Shown here in pieces: positions 14,028-26,167 of a stretch of DNA of 64,000 nucleotides. Origin of the DNA: Loxodes magnus (lineage: Eukaryota; Ciliophora; Karyorelictea; Loxodida; Loxodidae); contig CAMPDV010000200.1 of NCBI GenBank assembly GCA_946699065.1, positions 124,001 to 188,000 on the forward strand, written 5' to 3'. Each line of letters opens with the position of its first letter. Positions within the stretch are counted from its first letter, which is position 1. The notes under the pieces were generated by a model. The model did not search any database, was not told the DNA's origin, and was given only the letters and a program-made list of their open reading frames with translations. Made by a program: the position numbers and the translations under genes.

Positions 14028-14796
14028 ATGGATATGTAAAACTATACTTATACTGCTTGTAAAAGAGAGGACTAGGTATATTATACAAAGGATTACGATA
14101 ATGTAATGTAAGATTGGTTCTCAATATTTGGGATAAGAATTAATACATTTGATTGAATTTCTTTTAATTATCTAATTTAAAAATCAAGCTTCATAAGAGA
14201 GATAAGGAATTTAATGCTAATATGATATTGAATATTCATATCATATAGATATGTAGTAATAAAATCCGTCTAATTAAAGTGAAGCTTAAAAATTGAAAAC
14301 ACGCTAAATGTAAATAATTCGAAATTTAAAGGAAAGCGTCTTTATTATATTAAGGTAAGAGAGTAAAAGGAAGGGAAGAGTAAATTTGCTTTATTCAGAA
14401 TTTCAAAATTGGATAATTATTATAAAAGACCTAAACTATGGAAAAAGAGTATATGGAGCTATAGATGCTGATGTTATTAATTTGTAAGTTTAATATTGAA
14501 ATATGTAAGTTGACGTAAAATTGAATATCTGTTTGTAAGAAAAGCAAAACATATTTAAGAATTAAGTCATAAAAAAGAAACCAAGTTATGACTTTAAATA
14601 GTTGGAAAGCAAATTAAGTGAAATGAATCTTATATGAACCTTCTTAGAAGTTTTATAGACTTGGCAGTCTTTTTTTAAAGAAACTACTTATAAATTTAGC
14701 AAAATTAAATAAAAATTAAGGAAGTTAAAAATTAGAGTTGAAAGATAAATGAATTAAAGTAGAAAGAAACTAAAAAGCGTTGAAATAGTTATTTAA
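14028..14796 (+). CDS. hypothetical protein with one 19-nt intron (249 aa)
   Basis: The proposed start is ATG 14028 (MDMQNYTYTACKRED). The frame changes at 14380-14398, where a GT..AG segment of 19 nt matching the local intron pattern restores a good frame reading KDLNYGKRVYGAIDADVINL. The spliced length is exactly 250 codons to TAA 14794-14796. I do not recognise the family. It is mixed alpha/beta-looking, then basic and helical at the C-terminus (KIKQKLRKLKIRVERQMNQ). There is no in-frame TGA between the domain and the downstream Sec61 gene 39 bp away, and the frame would run straight into it, so a TAA must end this protein. Start, function and the intron are moderately sure at best. Confidence 0.5.
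14380..14398 (+). other. tentative 19-nt intron
   Basis: The segment GTAAATTTGCTTTATTCAG has the GTAA..TTCAG form of the firmer introns in this window and joins two frames that each look coding. The host gene is unrecognised, so this one is less secure than those in ZFAND2, Dsc3 or the RND gene. Confidence 0.5.
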
Positions 14797-14835
14797 ACTG
14801 TTGCTTTATATAACAAATTTTTATTTTTGTTAAAA

Positions 14836-16263
14836 ATGTCAGAGAAAGTCAGGTTCATAACCTTAATAAGGCCTGCACTGTGTATTCTACCTGAAGTAGA
14901 CACACCTGATCGCAAAATTTCATTCAGGAATAAGATTTTATGGACTGCAATTACTCTTTTCATCTTTCTTGTTTGCTGCTAAATACCTCTCTACGGTATT
15001 CATACTTAGTCTACTGGAGATCCTTTTTACTGGATGAGAGTTATTCTTGCAAGCAATCGTGGTACTCTTATGGAACTCGGAATTAGTCCAATTGTCACAT
15101 CAGGAATGGTTATGCAGTTACTTGCTGGAAGCAAAATAATAGATGTAGATTAAACTCTTAAAGAAGACAGAGCGCTTTTCAACGGTGCCTAGAAACTATT
15201 TGGTATGCTCATTACACTTGGAGAAGCTGTAGCATACGTAATGAGTGGAATGTACGGAGATGTCAACGTAATTGGTGCTGGCACTGCATTATTGATAATT
15301 TCACAATTGTTTGTTGCTGGAATCATCGTCATTATTTTGGATGAGTTCTTGCAAAAAGGCTATGGACTTGGTAGCGGCATTTCACTATTTATAGCTACTA
15401 ATATTTGTGAAAATATTGTATGGAGAGCGTTTAGCCCAACTACAATAAGTACAGGCAGAGGAACTGAGTTCGAAGGCGCAGTTCTCGCACTTTTCCACTT
15501 ATTAGTTGTGAGACCAAATAAAGCAACAGCAATTTAGGAAGCCTTTTATAGATCACACGCTCCAAATATTACAAACCTTTTGGCCACAGTTCTAGTGTTT
15601 CTAATAGTAATTTACTTCCAGGGATTCAAAGTTGATTTACCAGTAAGATCCTAAAAAGTTAGGGGATAATAAGGAACGTATCCAATTAGACTTTTCTACA
15701 CTTCTAACATTCCCATCATTCTACAAACTGCTCTCGTTTCCAATTTATATTTCTTCAGCTAAATTCTTTACAAGCGTTACAAGACTAACTTCTTAATCAA
15801 CTTGTTAGGGCAATGGCAAGATATTGATATGTCAGGCTAGAGTGTTCCAGTTGGAGGGTTGGCCTACTACATAAGTCCGCCCAGAGAACTGGCTGAGGTG
15901 TTTGCTGATCCTTTCCATGCCCTATTCTATATATCATTCGTTCTAATTTCATGTGCTCTCTTCTCAAAAACATGGATCGAAGTTTCCGGTTCTTCGGCTA
16001 AAGATGTAGCCAAATAATTGAGAGATTAACAAATGTTCCTTCACGGGCATAGACAACATTCCATGGTCAAAGAACTAAATCGTTATATTCCAAACGCAGC
16101 GGCTTTTGGTGGAATGTGTATCGGAATGCTTACAATCATTGCAGATTTCATGGGAGCTATTGGAAGTGGTACAGGAATTCTTCTAGCAGTGACAATTATT
16201 TACTAGTATTTCGAAGCTGCGAGCAAAGAGAAGTACGAGAGTATGGGACTATTTACCCTATGA
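14836..16263 (+). CDS. SEC61A: Sec61 alpha subunit, protein-conducting channel of the ER (475 aa)
   Basis: Sec61-alpha is the pore of the ER translocon, passing or inserting nascent secretory and membrane proteins. The product is 475 aa, the same as the family norm (about 476), in a single frame without introns. It starts [21 protein letters not shown]. Ten hydrophobic segments follow. Family landmarks include the plug and TM2 region ([20 protein letters not shown]), [20 protein letters not shown], and [17 protein letters not shown] with basic cytosolic loops. The C-terminus, [10 protein letters not shown] then TGA, aligns with the usual short SMG.LLF ending, which shows TGA acting as stop here. 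Internal TAA/TAG codons are read as Gln. The ATG lies 39 bp after the proposed TAA of the upstream gene. Confidence 0.97.
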
Positions 16264-16693
16264 TTACAATTACTTTTAATTTTAAACTTTCAGAAATAAA
16301 CTAAACTCTTTGATGATTCTACCTTCATCTATACCCATTAACATACACTTTAACTTTGTAATCTACTATCTACTGTTTTCTCTTCTAAGTAGCTAGAACA
16401 TATAAAAATCAGGCTATAAAATAAGTATTATAATTTTGATTCCTTTTGATGTTAATAAGAAAGGGAATATTAATTTGTATTTCAAGATTAATTATAAAGC
16501 ATATGTAAAACAAACTGGTATAGATCCACCAAATAATCAATGACTTATTCTTTAAACATTTAATCAGTTATTGACTACTTAATGTATGATTACTTACTAG
16601 CATACTATTTGTATGCAGTCGAAGGAGGAATGATATGTTTAACTTTGATTTGAATTTGGAGTTCGAAAATTAAAAATTAAAGAAATATGTCAG
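16264..16693. other. convergent intergenic spacer (430 bp)
   Basis: It lies between the 3' end of Sec61 (plus) and of the ZFAND2 gene (minus), so it contains both 3' ends. It is A/T-rich. No gene or terminator hairpin is evident. Confidence 0.5.
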
Positions 16694-17183
16694 TTAATGT
16701 TGGAATTCTAAATGTAACATTAGTTCTGTTGTCCCTGCCACTTCTAAGCCACAAGTAGGGCACTTTTTGGTGAATTTCTCTTATTCATTTTTTAGTACTG
16801 CACATATATGTTAATGTCGATGTCTGTATGATAAATTACTTTATGCATACCAGCTCAAAGCATGTCTAGCATTATGTTGCTGTTACTTTAGTTAATTTCT
16901 ATTTACAAATATTGCATTTTTCAAAGGATTTCTTAATACAATCACCTGATAATTCATGCTGCTCAAATATCAACTCAACAACATCTCCTTATTAATATTT
17001 TAAGCTCTTCTCACACATAGGGCAAACTATAGCTTTTGCACCTTCTAAACTACATCCATGACTTTCAGGAGTTCTATGATCAAGACAAAACACTTGGAAA
17101 CATATAGCGCATTAGAAAGGAAGAAAATCTTGCTACTTGCAAGTAGATAGAGAACATCTAGCTCCTACATCAAGAAATTCCAT
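16694..17183 (-). CDS. ZFAND2: AN1-type zinc finger protein, ZFAND2 (AIRAP) family (157 aa)
   Basis: Two AN1 zinc fingers are present, then a C2H2-like finger. Finger 1 starts at residue 1 (MEFLDVGARCSLSTCKQQ; human ZFAND2A starts MEFPDLGKHCSEKTCKQ), with CAICFQVFCLDHRTPESHGC. Finger 2 is CNICKQ..CQTCFELVCIKHRHQHIC. The C-terminal finger is CPTCGLEVAGTTELMLHLEF followed by QH. ZFAND2 proteins are proteasome/p97-associated factors in protein quality control, induced by arsenite in animals. The finger-2 frame is correct only after removing a 16-nt intron at 16824-16839, which gives 158 codons. The stop is TAA 16696-16694, and the next in-frame TGA is about 100 noncoding-looking codons later. 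The ubiquitin-interacting motifs of the longer ZFAND2B form are absent. Confidence 0.95.
16824..16839 (-). other. 16-nt spliceosomal intron in ZFAND2
   Basis: The sequence on the minus strand is GTAATTTATCATACAG. Removing it turns a broken AN1 finger into CFELVCIKHRHQHIC with every zinc ligand in place. This is the most compelling evidence for ultrashort introns in this window. Confidence 0.93.
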
Positions 17184-18092
17184 TAGATAGTTTTATGAAA
17201 GATTTAGATCTAATTAATATATTTAAACATGATATACCAAAAATCATCAAAACCACATAGTGACATGCTGTCTTTTCTAGTCATACATATTATTCTATAA
17301 TATAATCCTTATATTTAGAGTCCAAATCATAATTTAATATTCAAATTAGGAAGGAATCTTCACTTTTATTATAACGTCTTTATATAAAATAATTTTATAG
17401 TCCAACTTTAATTTTCATCGCCTAGTATTTATTTGGACTTAACAATTATCAATCATACTCGTATAGTATATGGTCAAAACAAACGAGTTGTAAGATATTG
17501 TATAAATAGATTCTTGCATGATACATATGCTTTTTAATTGAGAGATTTTTTCTTTTAATACATTTGAATATACTTTTAATTATCAAGCTTTAGGCTAAAT
17601 TTATATACCATATATAAATATTAGGCTTAATTTTGAAACTCATAATATTAATCTATGTAGCTTGCTGCTTTATATCCCTTATAGTCTGATAGTGATAACA
17701 AAGTAAAAATTCGATGCTTATGCTTGATATATTTAGTTAGAAATTCTAGCTTATTATATGCTAATAGCTATGTAGCTCACTTTGCTTATATATTGCATCT
17801 TTAGTCTACTATTAGATTAAAGTATTTAAGTTAGTTAGTTTAACTAAATGCTAGTAAATGCTTTTATAAGGAGATTAAAATAGCTTGAGCTTTTTGATGG
17901 GATAATTAAAAGACCTTTCAATTTATGTTCTTTTAATTAGACATGTACTAGTTTAAAAATTTTTCTAGGAGTCTCAGTTTATAAATAATAGGAATTTAGC
18001 ATTACAGAGAAATGAGAATGGATTTAGGTTTTTGAGCTATAGATATAAATGATTGATAAAGTCAGATTGGTAATGAAGTAATGGACAATAGA
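17184..18092. other. AT-rich intergenic stretch
   Basis: About 0.9 kb between the ZFAND2 start and the PTEN stop (both minus), so it holds the ZFAND2 promoter and the PTEN 3' end. No gene or structured RNA is evident. Confidence 0.5.
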
Positions 18093-19484
<1,392 letters not shown>

Positions 19485-20133
19485 TTTTATTTTATCATCT
19501 CTTGCAATTTTTAGAAAATCTCAGATAAGTTTGCATGTCTTCAAAACAAGAAAAATTAACATCAGAAGTATAAAGCTTGTAATAAGAATGACTCATGACT
19601 TTAGTGCTAATACAATCTAGTAAATTCATTAAAAGTAAGTGATAAGGAGTATGGTGAATAAGTGAAGTACTTTGCTTTATTATATAGCTAGAAGAGAAGT
19701 AGAAAACTGAACGACAAACAAAGCTATTAAATAGCATTCAAAATTTATCTTTGCTTAAGTGATGAAAATGCAAATTCATTAGTATCTTCGATATTACTTT
19801 AAGTACCTACTTCTTTTATTATTCTTTAAGCTTAATAGGACTTAATGAAGATAAAGCAAAGACAGAGACCATATAATCTTTTTTTAATTAAAGGAACTTC
19901 TTACATTATTATATTTTCGATATTATATACACATGCTGGGTTCATCCTAATTTTGTGAGCTTATGATCGATTTTCTTAGAAGTAGAATTGAAAAAATGAT
20001 TATTCTTATAACGTTAACTTGAGAAGACTTGAGATATTTTTATCTTCATAGTATTTTTATTTTTTAATTTTTAGCATAAAGTTTAAAAGATAAGTAAATA
20101 TGCTAAAAGTTATAAAAGTAGAGTTCAACTATT
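19485..20133. other. intergenic stretch between PTEN and the RND gene
   Basis: About 650 bp. Short frames exist on both strands (an 80-codon minus frame at 19495-19737 and a plus frame from about 19,590) but neither has a domain or coding-like composition. It must contain the PTEN promoter and the 3' end of the RND transporter gene. Confidence 0.45.
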
Positions 20134-23100
20134 TCAACTCTTTGGCGTTTCCTTCTTTTCAAATAGTGCATCTTCTTTAGATGGATTTTCTATTATATTT
20201 TCAGCTCCTTTGAAAACATCAGTTTGCTAAATTTTTGGTTACTGGCTTTAACTTTGAGATATCTCTTTTTGCTCTTCATTACTTATCTTCTATGTAATTT
20301 AGTCTTAATTCTGCATGCTCTTCTTGCTATCTAAATTCTAGAAATTTTGATACTACTATTATGTTTGACTTTGTTCCATTTTAGATTCATTATTTGATTA
20401 TTTCATATCTATTTCCTCGATTCCATCATTTTATATCTCCTAAACATTAAATTCCTCCATTTTAGATTGCTAATTGTCCTTTACCTCAGTAACTCCTTAT
20501 TTTTGATTTTTATCATTTTGTGAATTCTATTTTTCTAAAGTATATTATTATCCCACTACATTTTAACCTTAAGCCTCACTTACATTAGCTCCTTTCATCT
20601 AGATCTAAGGATTTAATCCATTAGAAAACTCTTAAACTGCATATACTTCCTATAGCACTTCGGTATCAATTTTACTGTCCTTCTCGTTCTTTCCAACGGT
20701 TATTGATTTTCCTTAGTTTGTAGTAAAATTCTCATTATCTTCTCTTGCTGTCTACTTATCGAAATTCTAATCATTTGGTACTTTTTCATAGTCGTCTGGA
20801 GCTATTTTTTTCTCTCTCATACTCTATGATTTTTTATAATCTTTAGGATGAGTACATTCACATAAAGTAAGTACAGAGCATAAGAAGAAATAGGCATAGA
20901 GGAAAGAATATAAGTATATGAAAATGTGAATGCCAGCAAATATACGGAATACGTAGGTTTATGCCTTGAAGATAGGAATTAAAGCGGCGGAAGATATTAA
21001 GAGATGGAAGAAGGTAGCAGATGCATAGCGCTAATAGACGTTGATAACTCGCTCAGTGTTAGTAAAACCAGAACATTTGATATTATACGCAGCCTGCATA
21101 AAATACTTACATAGAAACTGTAAGAAATTGACCAAGGAATGGCTACTATAACTTAGCAAAAGAAGAAATAGTTCAAACCTTTATGAGCTTCGAAAGTATA
21201 GGTTACACTTGCAAAAGCTGCAATGAAACTTAAAACGTATGTGGAAGCTGTCACTATTCCTATTAATGGATTTGCTATCAAAAAAACAGTAGTTACACAT
21301 GCAATTGTTACGCATGCTTTAAGTATGTTTGCAGCTGAATCATTTTCATCATAAGAATATAAATGAGACATTAAGCCTAAAGGTTTCTGCATTAAAAATT
21401 ACTGAGAATACGTAAAAATCTTTGCCAAAAATTTTATCTGCAATGTCTTTGACTTTCTCTACTGATCTTCAATCATCCTTTGCTTCTGAGTGCATCTAAA
21501 ATCGTACTAAAATACCAGCATCATAAATAGCAGGAAATCCTTTTGAATCATCATAGCGCCATTTTATAGCCATAGCTGTTTACTGGGCCAATGGAAAGCC
21601 GAGCCACCATTAGTTTGCACATAAATCATAATATAACTCAGGTATGGTTGGAGTTCCAGTACTCATATCCATTTAGATAGTAGTTCCACCAGCTTTGCAG
21701 TTACCATTTTTAACGTATTACCAAAAAGAAGCATAAAAGCTAAGATATTTCATATCATAGAACAAGCCACAATTTCTACATGTAAACACTTCATTCTAGA
21801 ACTAAATGATCTTGGCTTAAAATTTTGGAGCCTTAAAGTTAGTTTCAGAAAACCAGAAGCCTACTGCGAATCCATTCCTGATTTTGTTTTCTTGGATACC
21901 TATCACTTCAGTATAATAGTCATCATCTGGGAAACTCCAAGTTCCCTTCAAGTCTATTCTAGTATCTTCTCCAAATGGAAGTTCTAATGAGATTCCAAAA
22001 AGTGCTGCAAGCAGGCAAATCCATAAAACCTTGAAAGGCCATGAAGCTGCAATTACTCCAAATTTTCTAAAAAGTTGTGAAAATATGCTGATGTCTCCAG
22101 AGCTAATTTTCTCTTAGAACTAATTATCAAAGCAAGGCTTTTTACAGAACATACCAGTACACCCAGTTAATTACGTATTTTCGTTTCTTCTTGCTTCTAT
22201 TGAGAAATAAGAACCTAGTATTAGCAACATATTAATAGCTTTAAAAATTGAGATCACAGCGATGTTCACAATAAATGACTTTAATCCTCCAATATCAACA
22301 AAGGCACTTGAAATCATGAAACAGAGAAATATTATACAGTTAGAATAGAACAGTGCAACTCCTTAATGCTTAAAGAGTTTCATTATGTGTCTTTATGATG
22401 TGTATTTGCCTTATTTTCTCAAAAATTTTTCATAGTAAGAAAACCCTGCCATCAACTAGTATGTATCATGCTGACCTAATAAAATTTCTGTGAAAAACAA
22501 CGTTGGACAATATGCCATTCACTTTATATCTGCATAGCATAAAAGACCGAGACCTTCAATTACGGCGCATACAATACTAAAAGTTCCTAAGCAAACTGAT
22601 AGAATTCTTCCGAAAAAAGGATAAAAAAACAAAGACCCAAGTGTAGCGCCTCCAAGAACTGTTATAATTACTCCAGCAACATATAAAGCAAAATCATCTT
22701 TAGCGTAATCCTCTAGAGTTCTAGATGGCCCATCCCATGTAAATGCATAAACGTTTACGTATTACGAAGAGAAACTAAATTCTTCTGCAAATTCTTCAAG
22801 TTTTTCCTCGTAGTCTTAGAGAATATCTTCGTAATCATCATCATTCCTTAGAAGTAACTCTCAAACAGTTCCTTTAGCTTCATTTATGTTATTACGTCCT
22901 GAGCTATAGTTCAATGCTACTCTATCAGGTTTTGTTGTTTTACTTCCAAATATTACATGAGGGAAAATGTAGCCATAAACTCCAGTTTGCTAGAACTTCT
23001 TCATATAAAGAGGTGGTATTCCAGAATTTATCCTATCAACTATTTATTATGTTGTATTCATCGTCATTAGGTCACTTCCTGTTTGAGTCATGAACATCGA

Positions 23101-23616
23101 CATCACCTAAGTTGATTATACACAAGAATAGGCGTTATAAGGGAAATAACACAAATCCAAGTAAGAAAAGTTTTTTCCATCGCGATTTATTAAGAACGAA
23201 GGCTTTTGCTACGCCGAACCCATAACAGCTTACATAAACTGAGCTATTTCTAGTAAATGCATTTTCCTAATCACATTCGTGTTGTTCTTATCCATAAAGA
23301 AAATTAAACTGTTTCTCCATGGTTAATCAAAATTATCCTCGTATTTGTCCCTTCCTTTCTCAATAAAACTATCTTCATCTACAAATTGCTTATCCTTATC
23401 CTCAACATCAATTAATTGTAATCCAGTTGAAAAAGCTATAGTGCAAATAATCACCAAAATAGGCATCAATATATATTATTTATGCACAAGTTTTCCAAGA
23501 GCCTTGAAAGCTCGATTTATACACTTGTCATATCTATATAAAAGATTACTTGAAAAAGGAGCGTGCAAATATCGATTACTTCTAATCTGACATTTAATTA
23601 TCGTTTCAGATTTCAT
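20134..23616 (-). CDS. RND-superfamily transporter with sterol-sensing-like domain, Patched/Dispatched type (1149 aa)
   Basis: The protein has the two-fold RND layout. A short N-terminus and TM1 (LVHKQYILMPILVIICTIAF) are followed by a large extracytosolic domain, then a five-helix sterol-sensing-like block from about residue 300. That block has the acidic TM4 position seen in LLGQHDTYQLMAGF. A second extracytosolic domain with Cys (TCRNCGLFYDMKYLSFYASF) follows, then a second helix block (NPLIGIVTASTYVLSFIAAF). The last 230 or so residues are a disordered Gln/Asn/Glu/Lys-rich cytoplasmic tail. Such proteins export or move lipids and sterols. The substrate is unknown. Two introns, 16 nt (21387-21402) and 17 nt (21094-21110), restore the frame, giving exactly 1150 codons to TGA 20136-20134. 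In the second block the expected acidic TM10 residue is not evident around IVAIPWSISYS. Exact subfamily is uncertain. Confidence 0.88.
21094..21110 (-). other. 17-nt intron in RND transporter gene
   Basis: The minus-strand sequence is GTAAGTATTTTATGCAG. Removing it continues the last membrane segments (ISYSFYAAYNIKCSGF) into further helices, a tail and a TGA stop. Confidence 0.88.
21387..21402 (-). other. 16-nt intron in RND transporter gene
   Basis: The minus-strand sequence is GTAATTTTTAATGCAG. It separates KIFGKDFYVFS from KPLGLMSHLYSYDEN and corrects the frame into the second membrane block. A longer 25-nt alternative sharing the same 3' end exists, but the 16-nt form fits the local pattern. 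Confidence 0.88.
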
Positions 23617-25696
23617 CGAAATTTAAAACGTTTGCAACTTACAAAATTACTTAAAATTAAAATGTATAAATGAATTAAATTTATTCTGACATGTTTAAAT
23701 CTACAATCCTTGTGACTCTATCTTGTTATATATTTCTATGGTTGTCTCATATTAATATGAAGAGAGCTTTCATTAATGATATAGTAATGATTACAACCAT
23801 TTTATAACTGTGACGCTGTTGTATCTTATTTACAGTTTTTTAAGCTATTGTAAAACTCTTTTTTAGAAGAGATTTTTAAATTCTCATATTTGAATAAAAA
23901 ATCATATTGACATATTCTTGCTTTCCTTTAAAACAACATTCGTATAACCATGATCATGCTTAGAGTAGAAAAATATTGTTAAAATAGTTTTACTTTAAAA
24001 CCTAAAATCCTTATTTACAGATTCTTGCTCTGAATAGTTCGTGATATTACATCCACTTAGTATCTATCCTTAGTTAGCAAGGCATCTTTTAAACTAGTTA
24101 ATGTATATCTACTCTATCAAGATGGCGCATAAAAATAATCTATGCTTTCTATACCTGATTCCTATTTCTTACTATATAATATATAGTAAGGATGTAAAAA
24201 CTATCTACATCTAAAGTCAAATAGGTACAAACATAGTTATGAAAAATTAAGTTACATTCTAAAAAATGAGGACTAAAGAAATAGGGATCTAATATCAATA
24301 GTGCTGATAGTAGCAATTATATAGTTAAAGTGAGATATTTAAATAAGCAAATTTTGAAGTTACAGTTTCAATTTTAGTTTATTGAAATATAAAAATTTAG
24401 ATGATTAATAAGAAACTAATTTCTTATAGCCAGAAGAAGGATTTTTTATGAAGTAGAGTAGTTTTAATTTTCTAAAATTGTTTATACTTTTTAGCATTGG
24501 GTATTTAAGAAAAGAGATTAAGTAAAATGTACTCCTACTTCTTATCTTTTAAGTAGTTATTAAGTGACTGAATTGCTGATTTTTGTTAATTTTTATTTAA
24601 TCTCTAAGAGTAACATGATCTTGGTTTGATGTTTTCTATTGTATACTAATGGAGTTTATTTTATTTTTTTCACCCTGATTAAAAAATAAAAAAGTGGATT
24701 TAATAAATCTTGCGAATTGCTTATATAGAAACTATTGTTCTAAGATATAAACCCTTAAAGTTAGAGTTTTAATTTCATATAATTTATAACTTACTCCTCT
24801 CTTTTATATCTAATTATATACTATTCAAACCTATCATCACTTTATTTTATTAGTTTCGCTAAAGCTATATGGTATAGATTTTTAGTATCTAATATTAATT
24901 ATTTTGCTGGTATGACTTAACATCCTCCTACACCTCCTAAACCTTCTTACTCTTCATCTTATATATGAACTGTATTACTTATATGCAACTATTTATAAAT
25001 TACACTCAATAATTAAGTCAACATCGCTTATACTGATTTCTTAAGGTAGAGTACTAGGATTAATTGAGCAGGATAATACAATAAAATTATGAGAAATGGA
25101 TAGATTAGAAAATACTAGTTTAAAGCTAAACTAGCTGTTATATGCATTGATCTCTTTGCTAACCAATATATAGCTTCTTTATCCTTTAAAAAGCAAAGAA
25201 TTGGACCAAAATTTTAGACTGATAGGCTAATTTTAATAGATATTTGATTATATCTTTTATAAGTAATAATTATAGAAAGAAAGTGAAGCATCCAGTTTTA
25301 CTTTGGTGAACTATTCTCTCCTATCTTAATCTCTTTAAAAGCTACTTAGTTTTAGTATATAAGACTGCTTCTCCCTATTCCATTAAAGCTCGTAAAATAT
25401 ATTCATATTTTCTTAAATAGGTTTCATTTCATTAAAAAACACTGAAGATCTAAATCTTTCAGCATGTAAAAGTATGATAATTGGAAGGAAATAAGAGGGT
25501 AATCAAGCAAATTATACGTATATAGTAACTTAATGATTATATCCGTTACTTAGATATTACTTGCACTTTCTATCTCACTTACCTTTATAAAAGTATATCC
25601 TCTATTTCCTTTTGGCGACGCTTTAAGGTAGAATATTTTAACACTATCTTAGGTATTAATTTCAGACACTTATTGGAAAAGTAGTTTTATTTGGAG
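23617..25696. other. AT-rich intergenic stretch, 2.1 kb
   Basis: The RND gene promoter should lie at its left end. The last 150 bases before 25697 read in frame with the weak plus ORF there and may be its 5' coding part. Elsewhere I see no gene, RNA or repeat array. Confidence 0.4.
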
Positions 25697-26056
25697 ATGG
25701 ATTTTACTGATATGCTAAGTAACTTGAGTTTAGTAAGGTTTAATTTGGTTTATCAAAAGAGTGCTTTATAGAATATAGGAATAGAGGAAAAATATGAGAG
25801 TTAGGAAGTAATAAATTGAGGTTGAAAGATATAGCAGGCAAATTATGGGAGTTTAGCATAGAAATTAAAGTTAACAATGTAAGATAAACCATTTCATACC
25901 CTTATCTTATAAAGAGAGTCTGAATTATTATTGGATTCGTTAATATAATATATTTGAATAGTCAAATTAATAGGAAAAACAATCAAAGTTTCATCATTGA
26001 ATGGGATAATAAAAGCTTTAGAATTAGTAATTGAACTTAATATTAAATATATCTGA
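25697..26056 (+). CDS. possible small hypothetical protein (119 aa or longer), weak
   Basis: The frame from ATG 25697 (MDFTDMLSNLSLVRFNLVYQ) to tandem TGA TGA at 26054-26059 is 120 codons including the first TGA. It has balanced Glu/Lys and Leu-rich helices, and the frame looks coding upstream for some 40 more codons, so the true start may lie before 25,570. No family was recognised. It converges on the CLC gene, whose stop is 112 bp away. The double TGA resembles the end of the beta-helix gene. Confidence 0.35.
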
Positions 26057-26167
26057 TGAACTTAAGATAATAAGTTCAATCAAATAACATGATAGTTTAT
26101 GTGTATGGATGATTAAAGACTGTAGTGAGAATTTTTTAAATGTTATAATTGAAATTTACACTGAATT

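Noticed and set aside
19495-19737. 80-codon minus ORF upstream of PTEN
   Set aside because: Ser/Tyr/Leu-rich random-looking peptide, no domain, and it lies in the promoter region of PTEN.
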